A DNA stretch of 10,541 nucleotides from Palsa-739 sp036512155 (lineage in GTDB: Bacteria > Actinomycetota > Thermoleophilia > Gaiellales > Gaiellaceae), in contig DATCBD010000006.1 of the NCBI GenBank assembly GCA_036512155.1, positions 1 through 10,541 on the forward strand, in the 5' to 3' direction. Shown piece by piece: positions 1-5,681 of the stretch. Both the position numbers and the translations under genes were made by a program. Under the pieces are notes generated by a model that saw only the letters and a list, made by a program, of their open reading frames with translations, searched no databases and was not told the DNA's origin. The first letter of the stretch is position 1. Each line of letters starts with the position of its first letter.

Positions 1-40
1 CGTGTGTTCGACAGAAGGGTAGGGACTCCTCCGGACGGCG

Positions 41-1108
41 TCAACTCATCGGCACTTGCGCCAGGAGGCGCGGAGCCACGCGGTCGAGGATCTCCTCGAG
101 GCTCGCGCCGGTGGCCGTGAGGCCGTGGTTGCGCAAGCCGATGACCGCATGGGCGGGATCGGGCTCGGCGGCGAGCAGCTCGGCGACGTTCGCGGCCAGC
201 TCCTCCGTCCCGCACGGGTAGTTCACCTCGGTGGCCGGGACGCCCTCGATCCACGCGTGCACGTGGAGGATCGCGTCGACATCGGGATGCTCCTGGTAGA
301 TGCGCCAATGCTCGATCGCGTCGACGGAGACGCGCCGGGGCTCGATCCCCGGCGGGACGCTGAGCACGATGCGCGCCGCATCCGCGTCGTAGCCGGAGAC
401 GAGCAGGATGTCGCGGCCGGGGATCTCGAGCTTCGCCTTGTCGACGCCGCTCGCGCTCATCCAGAAGCGCGTCTCGTCCTTGCGCGCGGACAGGTTCCCG
501 TACGAGAGGCCGCCGATCCCGTACAGCCGTTTGATGTGCCGCAGGTCGTTCTCGTCGACGAGATCCTCGACGGGGAACGGCGCCGGCAGCAGGCCGAGCG
601 TGTCGAGCCGCCGGCCGGCGTCCGCGATCGACTCCGTGATCGCGTCGCCTCCCCACAGCTCCGGTTCGAGATCGGGGCGGAACTCGTTGTCGATGACGAG
701 ACGCGAGCGCGCGAGCGGCTCCAGCCGATCCACCACTTTGCGGGCGAGCGAATGCAGGCCGTCGTCGCAAGCGACGAGGTAGCTGCCGCGCTCGAGCGTC
801 GTGAACCAGACGCCCGTGCCGGGCACGTAGGCGAGCGAGACATTCGCGAGCGCGCGGACGAGGACGGGATACCCCTCCCGCAGCGGGTCGGGAGCGGATT
901 CCTCGAGCGCATGCAGCGCTGCGACGAACGTTCCCCGCGAGCGGCGGCGGAACGGGCGCGGGCGCGCGCGGTCGACGACGTTCAGGACGAGCGCCGACTC
1001 CTCGGGAGGGGCCGGCTCGAAGCCGTGCCGCTCGAGCGCGAGGCGAAGCGCGGCGACAAATGCACCAAGCGACCCCTCGGCCGGCTGTCCCACGATTGCG
1101 TACGCCAT
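41..1108 (-). CDS. Class II aldolase/adducin-family protein with N-terminal extension
   Basis: This 355-residue protein carries a class II aldolase/adducin fold in its C-terminal half, about residues 180-350. Visible family features are GGLSYGNLSAR (199-209), the SASG phosphate-loop-like segment (218-221), the metal-ligand pair in HVHAW (H282, H284) and a third ligand in NHG (H328). Known relatives are L-fuculose- and L-ribulose-phosphate enzymes that use a divalent metal to cleave or epimerise sugar phosphates. By eye the acidic residue that precedes the HxH pair in FucA-like enzymes falls on D263 rather than Glu, so the exact activity is unclear. Residues 1-170 are not part of the usual 200-250 residue family length and I do not recognise them. 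The ATG at 1108 is preceded immediately by GGAG, which is closer than a normal Shine-Dalgarno. The gene stands apart from the tRNA unit, behind a terminator. The substrate is unknown. Confidence 0.8.
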   Translation of the reverse strand: MAYAIVGQPAEGSLGAFVAALRLALERHGFEPAPPEESALVLNVVDRARPRPFRRRSRGTFVAALHALEESAPDPLREGYPVLVRALANVSLAYVPGTGVWFTTLERGSYLVACDDGLHSLARKVVDRLEPLARSRLVIDNEFRPDLEPELWGGDAITESIADAGRRLDTLGLLPAPFPVEDLVDENDLRHIKRLYGIGGLSYGNLSARKDETRFWMSASGVDKAKLEIPGRDILLVSGYDADAARIVLSVPPGIEPRRVSVDAIEHWRIYQEHPDVDAILHVHAWIEGVPATEVNYPCGTEELAANVAELLAAEPDPAHAVIGLRNHGLTATGASLEEILDRVAPRLLAQVPMS

Positions 1109-1169
1109 CTCCAGTCGAGCCTAGAAGCCGGCGGCGGCCGTGGCATGAGGGGATTCCCGCAATGACAAA
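1109..1169. other. Short spacer upstream of the class II aldolase gene
   Basis: This spacer separates the aldolase start from the tRNA unit's terminator. On the minus strand it holds TAGGCT (1118-1123), nine bases before the aldolase ATG, which resembles a -10 hexamer. I see no convincing -35 partner, so a promoter here is only a possibility. Confidence 0.25.
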
Positions 1170-1191
1170 GGGCCGTCCCGAAGGACGGCCC
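1161..1191 (-). terminator. Rho-independent terminator after tRNA-Leu
   Basis: On the minus strand a perfect 9-bp stem (GGGCCGTCC pairing with GGACGGCCC, positions 1191-1183 and 1178-1170) closes a TTCG loop. The C(UUCG)G tetraloop is exceptionally stable. It is followed by the T-rich run TTTGTCATT (1169-1161). It starts nine bases past the tRNA 3' end, so it should terminate the response regulator-secG-tRNA transcript. Confidence 0.9.
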
Positions 1192-1199
1192 CTGAGGTA

Positions 1200-1284
1200 T
1201 GCGCTGGAGAGGACTTGAACCTCCACGGCCTATTCGGCCACTAGGCCCTCAACCTAGCGCGTCTACCAATTCCGCCACCAGCGC
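1200..1284 (-). tRNA. tRNA-Leu (anticodon GAG)
   Basis: The minus strand folds as a class II tRNA. The 7-bp acceptor stem is GCGCTGG with CCAGCGC, and the discriminator base is A (position 1200). The D-arm carries the AATTGGTAGAC segment. A CTAGG/CCTAG anticodon stem closes the loop TTGAGGG, placing GAG at positions 34-36. There is a long variable arm (TGGCC and GGCCG around GAAT), typical of Leu, and a T-arm with GGTTCAAGTCC. The CCA end is not encoded (the next bases are TAC) and must be added after transcription. It reads CUC and CUU codons. It lies 25 bases after secG and is probably processed from the secG transcript. Confidence 0.97.
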
Positions 1285-1309
1285 AAGGGCGGCCGTAGTG
1301 TAGCCCGGC

Positions 1310-1531
1310 CTACTTGAGGAAGTGGAAGAGCGCGACGCTGTTCGCGAAGAACAGCACCGCCACCACCGCCGTCAGGCGGGTGAGGTTCCGCTCGACGATG
1401 TGCGTGCCGCCCTGCGAGGCCGGCGTGAAGCCGAGCCCGCCCATCCCCGCGTCGCGCCCGCTGTGCATGAGCACGAGCGAGATGAGCACGAAGACGAGCA
1501 GCACCTGGGTGACGGCGAGAAAGCTGGTCAC
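1310..1531 (-). CDS. secG: SecG, preprotein translocase subunit
   Basis: This 73-residue protein has the classic SecG layout: a first membrane helix (about 4-22), a cytoplasmic loop containing GMGGLGF (29-35), and a second helix (about 52-71). SecG belongs to the SecYEG channel and assists SecA-driven export across the inner membrane. It is at the short end of the usual family range. The start is GTG at 1531 with no clear Shine-Dalgarno. It begins 13 bases after the stop of the response regulator gene and ends 25 bases before tRNA-Leu, so the three are likely cotranscribed up to the terminator at 1161-1191. The motif and the tRNA-Leu(GAG) neighbour make the call secure. Confidence 0.93.
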   Translation of the reverse strand: MTSFLAVTQVLLVFVLISLVLMHSGRDAGMGGLGFTPASQGGTHIVERNLTRLTAVVAVLFFANSVALFHFLK

Positions 1532-1544
1532 CCGGACAGGGTAG

Positions 1545-1913
1545 CTAGCGGTCTGCGACCTCGAGAATCGCTTCCACGAGCTCTGCGGCGATCCGATCCT
1601 TCGTCACATAACCGGCCGCGCCCGCCTGGCGCGCGCGGTCGACGTCGGTGCGCGCGTTCGAGCCGGTGAGCATGAGGATGCTCACGTCGCCGTCGGCGGC
1701 CTTGATCGCCTTCGCCGCCTCGATCCCGTCCATGAGCGGCATGCTGATGTCCATGAGGATCACGTCGGGGCGCCGCTCCCCGGCGAGCCGCACCGCCTCC
1801 TCGCCGTCGCCGGCGAGGCCGACGAGCTCGATGCGGTCGTCCCCGGACAGGATCGCTTCGAGCGCCTCGGCGAACAGCCGATGATCGTCGGCGATGAGCA
1901 CGCGGACCACCAT
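1545..1913 (-). CDS. Single-domain (receiver-only) response regulator
   Basis: This is a CheY-like receiver domain with nothing after it. Counting from the GTG at 1922 (125 residues), the acidic pair is D12-D13, the phospho-acceptor Asp is D58 (VILMDISMP), the switch Thr is T86 (LMLTG) and the conserved Lys is K108 (YVTKD). I prefer the ATG at 1913, giving 122 residues beginning MVVRVLIADDH, because family members start just before the first beta strand. The sequence resembles receivers of NarL/LuxR-type regulators, but the HTH output domain is absent, and the stop falls where a linker would begin. It may act as a phosphate relay or by protein-protein contact. No histidine kinase is nearby, so its partner is unknown. 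It is upstream of secG with a 13-base gap, and its start lies only 31 bases from the divergent small gene. Confidence 0.88.
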   Translation of the reverse strand: MVVRVLIADDHRLFAEALEAILSGDDRIELVGLAGDGEEAVRLAGERRPDVILMDISMPLMDGIEAAKAIKAADGDVSILMLTGSNARTDVDRARQAGAAGYVTKDRIAAELVEAILEVADR

Positions 1914-1932
1914 TGCCCACACTCTGCGTTGT

Positions 1933-1938
1933 TACGGT
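1933..1938 (+). promoter_or_regulatory. Possible -10 element for a leaderless small gene
   Basis: TACGGT matches the TANNNT -10 pattern and ends six bases before the GTG at 1945, the spacing expected when transcription starts at the first base of the start codon. The small gene has no Shine-Dalgarno, which agrees. No good -35 is visible, so this is tentative. Confidence 0.3.
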
Positions 1939-1944
1939 CCCTTT

Positions 1945-2139
1945 GTGAAGAGCGAGGACGCCCACGCCCGCATCCAGAAGCTGATCCTGACCGGCGACAA
2001 CCGGCTCAAGCAGGGGGTCGACCCGGAAAAGGCGCGCGAGAGCTGGGAGCAGGCGCTCGCAGTCGCCCGCGAGGCCGGCCTCGAGGAGACGATTCGTCCC
2101 CTCGTCGAGATCAGGCTCGCCGACCTGCCGCCGCGCTGA
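1945..2139 (+). CDS. Small helical (TPR-like) hypothetical protein, 64 aa
   Basis: From the GTG at 1945 this frame encodes 64 residues beginning MKSEDAHARI. The stretch around 29-43 (KARESWEQALAVARE) has the small/aromatic spacing of a tetratricopeptide helix, and the whole protein looks like two or three amphipathic helices with no membrane segment or signal peptide. One TPR-like hairpin would suit a protein-binding role, but that is inference. An upstream ATG at 1894 is possible, but it would overlap the divergent response regulator by 20 bases and add residues unlike the rest. No Shine-Dalgarno is present. The gene converges on the glycosyltransferase, and the last two bases of its stop codon lie within the left end of the long palindrome. 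Confidence 0.6.
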   Translation: MKSEDAHARIQKLILTGDNRLKQGVDPEKARESWEQALAVAREAGLEETIRPLVEIRLADLPPR

Positions 2140-2300
2140 GCCGCTTCCGGTGCGGAGCTTCGTCGTCCGGTCGCGATGGCGGCGCGAGGCGAAGGACGCA
2201 GGGAGCGGCCATAGCTGCAGCTATGGCCGCGACTGAGGACGCACGCATCGCGTCGTCCAGCGCGGCCGGGCGACTCAAGTCTTCGCGCCGGAAGCGGCTC
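2138..2300. repeat. Long imperfect palindromic element (~163 bp) with terminal inverted repeats
   Basis: The outermost 13 bases are perfectly inverted: gagccgcttccgg at 2138-2150 and ccggaagcggctc at 2288-2300. The arms continue with substitutions and small gaps. By hand, 2138-2179 aligns to the reverse complement of 2257-2300 with 36 identities in about 44 columns. Similarity weakens further in, then a perfect core lies at 2205-2230. The two symmetry centres (2219 and 2217.5) nearly coincide. It fills the junction between two convergent genes and overlaps both stop codons. No flanking target-site duplication is obvious and no transposase is present. It could be a MITE-like or REP-like repeat, or a two-way barrier to transcription; no T-tract follows it. 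Confidence 0.75.
2205..2230. repeat. Perfect 26-bp palindrome at the centre of the element
   Basis: The half-site GCGGCCATAGCTG (2205-2217) is followed directly by its exact reverse complement (2218-2230) with no spacer. The symmetry stops abruptly on both sides (A2204 faces G2231). As DNA it could be bound by a dimeric protein or extruded as a cruciform. As RNA it would form the tip of a long hairpin. Confidence 0.9.
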
Positions 2301-3261
2301 GTATGAGGATCGCCTCCACGCGCTCCGCCTGACGGCGCACGTCGTGCGCGGCCGCGGATTCGCGCGCGGACACGTTCGGGCGGGGAAAGCCCGCCGCCCG
2401 GCGCATCGCCGCGGCGATCGCCTCGACGTCGAGCGGGTCGACGAGGATGCCCGCCTCCGGCGGCACGAACTCCGGCGGGCCGCCGAGCCGCGTGCCGACG
2501 ACCGAGCGTCCGCACGCCATCGCCTCGAGCAGTGCCTGGCCGAGCGGCTCGAGCAGGCTCGGCTGGCAGAGCACGTGGCTGTCCGCGATGAGCTGCGGGA
2601 TCTCGTCGTGCCCGACGCGGCCAAGAAGCTGCACGCACTCGCGACCCTCGAGCTGCGTGCGCAGCGGGCCGTCGCCTGCGAACGTGAGCGTCCCCTCGCC
2701 GAGCCGCGCGAATGCGTCGGCGAGACGCACGACGTTCTTTCGTTCCGTCAGCGCGCCGGCGCAGAAGAAGCGCGGCGGGCCGTCGGGCTCCGGCGCGACG
2801 GCGAACCGGTCGAGGTCGACGCCGCTCGAGACCACCTCCGTCTTGCCGTGCGCCTCGGGGACCTTGGCCTCCAGCTCGCGGCGCAGGTACTCCGACACGC
2901 ACACGACCGTGGCCGCGCGGCGCACGACGAAGCGCGTCGCCGCCGAGATGCCTGGAATGGCGCCGACGTTGCGCACGTCGCGGCCGTGCGCGGTGACGAC
3001 GAGCGGCGCGCGGCCGGCAAGCGCGGCGACCAGCCCGCTCGGAACGAGGAAGTGCGCGTACACGACGTCGGGACGCCGCGCACGCAGCGTCCGCTGCGCG
3101 AGCGTCAGGTATCGGAGCTTGCCGCCCGCACGCGTGTCCAGCACCGCGCGGTCGACCTCGTTCCCGCGCGCGACGAGCTCACGCTCGAGCTGAGCAACGA
3201 ACGGCCCGAGGTCGGGCGCGCCCGGGCCGGGATACATCTGCGAGACGAGCAGGATGCGCAC
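2275..3261 (-). CDS. GT4-type glycosyltransferase (GT-B fold)
   Basis: This 328-residue protein has the two Rossmann-like halves of a GT-B glycosyltransferase. The N-terminal acceptor half begins MRILLVSQMYPGPGAPDLGPFV, with a glycine-rich loop and an HGRD motif (92-95). The C-terminal donor half includes GALTERKN (169-176), the FAGDGPL segment (194-200) and the family-defining E-x7-E motif (E238 and E246 in LEPLGQALLEAMACG), which contacts the nucleotide-sugar. It probably transfers a sugar from an NDP-donor to a lipid or glycan at the cytoplasmic face of the membrane; donor and acceptor cannot be read from the sequence. It is slightly shorter than the typical 350-400 residues. The GTG start at 3261 lies 3 bases after the mutase stop, implying coupled translation. 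The last eight or so codons and the TGA lie in the right arm of the palindromic element. Confidence 0.9.
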   Translation of the reverse strand: MRILLVSQMYPGPGAPDLGPFVAQLERELVARGNEVDRAVLDTRAGGKLRYLTLAQRTLRARRPDVVYAHFLVPSGLVAALAGRAPLVVTAHGRDVRNVGAIPGISAATRFVVRRAATVVCVSEYLRRELEAKVPEAHGKTEVVSSGVDLDRFAVAPEPDGPPRFFCAGALTERKNVVRLADAFARLGEGTLTFAGDGPLRTQLEGRECVQLLGRVGHDEIPQLIADSHVLCQPSLLEPLGQALLEAMACGRSVVGTRLGGPPEFVPPEAGILVDPLDVEAIAAAMRRAAGFPRPNVSARESAAAHDVRRQAERVEAILIRAASGAKT

Positions 3262-3264
3262 GAA

Positions 3265-4845
3265 TCAGGCGCGAGCGCGTAGCGCGTCGTACATTCCCCA
3301 CTCGCCGCGCAGCGCCTCGCAGATCTCGCCGATCGTGCAGCGTGCACGCAGCGCCTCGCGCATGACCGGGAGCAAGTTCGCATCGCTGCGCGCCGCCTCG
3401 CGCACGGCCTCGAGCGTGCGCGCGGCCTCGTCGGCGTTGCGCTCCGCACGGACGCGGGCCGTGCGCTCGATCTGACGCCGCTCCGACTCCGGATCGAGGC
3501 GGTGCAGCTCGACGCGCTCCGGCTCGTCCTCTTGGTAGCGGTTGACGCCGACGATCACGCGCTCGCCGCGCTCGACCTGTTGCTGCCAGTCGAACGCGGC
3601 CTGCTCGATCTTCGACTGGACGAAGCCCTGCTCGATCGCGTCCACCGCGCCGCCGAGCTCGTCCACGCGCTCGATCAGCTCCCAGGCGCGCGCCTCCAGC
3701 TCGGAGGTGAGCGCCTCGATGTAGTACGAGCCGCCGAGCGGATCGGCCGTGTCGAGCGTGCCTCCCTCCGAGGCGAGGATCTGCTGCGTGCGCAGCGCAA
3801 TCCGCGCCGAGTGCTCGGTCGGCAGCGCGAGCGCCTCGTCGAACGCGTTCGTGTGCAGCGACTGCGCGCCGCCCGCGACGGCCGACAGCGCCTGGATGGC
3901 GACGCGGACGATGTTGTTCTCCGGCTGCTGCGCCGTTAGCGTCGAGCCGCCGGTCTGCGCATGGAAGCGCAGCGCCTGCGCCTTCGGATTCGTCGCGCCG
4001 AAGCGCTCTTTCATGATCCGCGCCCAGAGGCGGCGCGCGGCGCGGAACTTTGCCACCTCCTGGAAGAAGTCGTTGTGCGCGTTGAAGAAGAACGAGAGCC
4101 GCTCACCGAACTCGTCCGGTGAGAGACCGGCGTCGACCGCGGCGCGGCAATACGCGATTCCGTTCGCGAGCGTGAACGCGAGTTCCTGCACCGCAGTCGC
4201 GCCGGCTTCGCGGATGTGGTACCCGGAGATCGAAATCGTGTTCCAGCGCGGGATTCGATCCGCGCAATACGAGAACAGATCCGTCGTCAGCCGCATCGAG
4301 GGCTTCGGCGGGAAGATGTAGTTCCCGCGCGCGACGTACTCCTTGAGGATGTCGTTTTGCACCGTCCCGCGCAGCTGGTCGGCGGTGACGCCCTGATCCT
4401 CGGCGACGAGCTCGTACAAGAGCAGGAGGAGCGACGCCGGCGCGTTGATCGTCATCGACGTCGACACCTCGCCAAGTGGGATGCCGCCGAGGAGGATCTC
4501 CATATCGGCGATCGAATCGATCGCGACGCCCGTTCGGCCGACCTCGCCTGCCGCGCGCGCGTCGTCGGAGTCGTAGCCGAGCTGCGTCGGAAGGTCGAAC
4601 GCGATCGAAAGGCCCGTCTGTCCGCGCGCGAGGAGATAGCGGTAGCGCGCGTTCGACTCCTCCGCCGACGCGAAGCCCGCGTACTGTCGGATCGTCCACG
4701 GCCGGCCGCGATACATGTCGGGATAGGGCCCGCGCGTGAACGGATACTCGCCGGGAAGCTCGATTTCGGCGGGCGCGTCCGCGGCCGTGTAGACCGGTTT
4801 CACCGGAATCCCCGATTCGGTTTCCCGGTCGTCGGTCGCCGCCAT
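3265..4845 (-). CDS. Methylmalonyl-CoA mutase, catalytic (large) subunit without B12 domain
   Basis: This 526-residue protein is the TIM-barrel catalytic chain of a B12-dependent acyl-CoA mutase, which interconverts methylmalonyl-CoA and succinyl-CoA. The substrate motif RPWTIRQYAGF has R48 and Y55, matching Arg82 and Tyr89 of the Propionibacterium enzyme. R173 (KEYVARGNYIFPP) matches Arg207, and H210 (SGYHIREAG) the catalytic His244. Tyr plus Arg at the discriminating positions favours methylmalonyl-CoA over isobutyryl-CoA, which has Phe and Gln. The protein ends before any DxHxxG cobalamin-binding domain, so a separate small B12 subunit must be encoded elsewhere. The frame is open upstream to 5004, but family similarity begins near the ATG at 4845, and an extension would overlap the divergent gene. 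No Shine-Dalgarno is present; a -10-like TACGAT lies seven bases upstream. The glycosyltransferase follows after 3 bases. Confidence 0.93.
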   Translation of the reverse strand: MAATDDRETESGIPVKPVYTAADAPAEIELPGEYPFTRGPYPDMYRGRPWTIRQYAGFASAEESNARYRYLLARGQTGLSIAFDLPTQLGYDSDDARAAGEVGRTGVAIDSIADMEILLGGIPLGEVSTSMTINAPASLLLLLYELVAEDQGVTADQLRGTVQNDILKEYVARGNYIFPPKPSMRLTTDLFSYCADRIPRWNTISISGYHIREAGATAVQELAFTLANGIAYCRAAVDAGLSPDEFGERLSFFFNAHNDFFQEVAKFRAARRLWARIMKERFGATNPKAQALRFHAQTGGSTLTAQQPENNIVRVAIQALSAVAGGAQSLHTNAFDEALALPTEHSARIALRTQQILASEGGTLDTADPLGGSYYIEALTSELEARAWELIERVDELGGAVDAIEQGFVQSKIEQAAFDWQQQVERGERVIVGVNRYQEDEPERVELHRLDPESERRQIERTARVRAERNADEAARTLEAVREAARSDANLLPVMREALRARCTIGEICEALRGEWGMYDALRARA

Positions 4846-4852
4846 CGGCAGA

Positions 4853-4858
4853 ATCGTA
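4853..4858 (-). promoter_or_regulatory. Possible -10 element for a leaderless mutase transcript
   Basis: On the minus strand TACGAT fits the TANNNT pattern and ends seven bases before the mutase ATG. No Shine-Dalgarno lies in the gap, consistent with a leaderless mRNA. No recognisable -35 is found about 17 bases upstream, so support is limited to the hexamer and its position. Confidence 0.35.
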
Positions 4859-4862
4859 CGAG

Positions 4863-5681
4863 TTGTTCCACTGCACGCCGCATCCAGGGCTGGGGACGGT
4901 CGTCGTGAGGCAGGTCCAGATCGACCTCGCAACGTGCAAGACGAGCGCCGCCCCGCCGGTACTTGCCTCGTCCGAGCCGAGCGTCCAGGTGACGAAGGAC
5001 TCACAGTCGATCGTGTTCAAGGGCAGGGTCGTGTTGAAGATCCACGAGAACCACAAGGGATTCCCCGCCGGCTCGCCAGGCCCCATCATGCTCGAAGGCG
5101 TGTCGCCGGACCGGAAGTGGATCCTGTACGCGATCGACCCGCAGGGATCCGAGTCGCTTGCCGCGGACGGCCTGACGCTCCGCGCGGTCTCCGTCGCGAC
5201 CGGACGCTCACGCGTCGTCGCGGCCGGCCTGCTCTACGACGACTACCGCGCGTGGTGCGGCGGACGACTCGTGATGACCGCCGGCGGCGATCGCATCTCG
5301 ACGCACAACAAGTGGCTCATCGCGACCGGGCCGCCGGACTGGCGTGCGCGCGTCATCGTGAAAGATCCACACGTCGCGTTCGGGTCGCTCGCCTGCGACG
5401 CCAACGGCGTCGTCGTCCAGTCTGCGCCCGCAAGCGGCGTGAACGACAACGTCCACGCGCACTGGTCGATCTGGCGCGTGGCCGCCGACGGCTCTCGCAC
5501 CCGCTTGACGACGCCGCCGTCCCGCATCTCCGACGAGTCGCCGCAGGTCGCCGGCTCGGTCGTCTACTTCGTCCGCGGCGGCTGGCTGTATGCCCTCCAC
5601 GTCGGTCGGCTCTTGCAGCTCCCGCCGGCGACGACGGGCTACTACGGCCACACCGCCTGGCCGTACACGCTCACGCGCTGA
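4863..5681 (+). CDS. Hypothetical beta-propeller-like protein (PD40/TolB-like repeats), possibly 5'-truncated
   Basis: The frame encodes up to 272 residues. Short repeats of the type GVSPDRKWILYAID (79-92) and ISDESPQVAGSVVYFVRGGWLYAL (222-245) resemble blades of PD40/TolB-type propellers. Four cysteines (C4, C25, C132, C178) and many Thr/Ser-rich strands are typical of exported proteins, yet there is no signal peptide. The only long start is TTG at 4863, just 17 bases from the divergent mutase and with no Shine-Dalgarno; GTG at 4905 is an alternative. The reading starts as if in the middle of a mature domain, suggesting the 5' end may have been lost or the start lies further upstream in an unusual form. 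The last 11 bases overlap the convergent ABC transporter. Function is unknown. That it is coding is supported by codon use and the propeller-like repeats. Confidence 0.6.
   Translation: MFHCTPHPGLGTVVVRQVQIDLATCKTSAAPPVLASSEPSVQVTKDSQSIVFKGRVVLKIHENHKGFPAGSPGPIMLEGVSPDRKWILYAIDPQGSESLAADGLTLRAVSVATGRSRVVAAGLLYDDYRAWCGGRLVMTAGGDRISTHNKWLIATGPPDWRARVIVKDPHVAFGSLACDANGVVVQSAPASGVNDNVHAHWSIWRVAADGSRTRLTTPPSRISDESPQVAGSVVYFVRGGWLYALHVGRLLQLPPATTGYYGHTAWPYTLTR

Noticed and set aside
1..40. Possible end of a gene at the left edge
   Set aside because: Forty bases carry no recognisable coding, hairpin or repeat signal, so nothing can be supported.
56..1165. 369-codon plus-strand open frame opposite the class II aldolase
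   Set aside because: The translation is rich in Arg, Asp and Val with no motif, while the opposite strand gives clear aldolase motifs.
4846..4862. Possible cobalamin riboswitch ahead of the mutase
   Set aside because: Only 17 bases separate the mutase from the divergent gene, and no B12-box-like sequence is visible.
4846..5004. N-terminal extension of the mutase by 53 codons
   Set aside because: The extra residues are unlike the family, lie over the divergent gene, and a good ATG at 4845 begins just before the conserved region.
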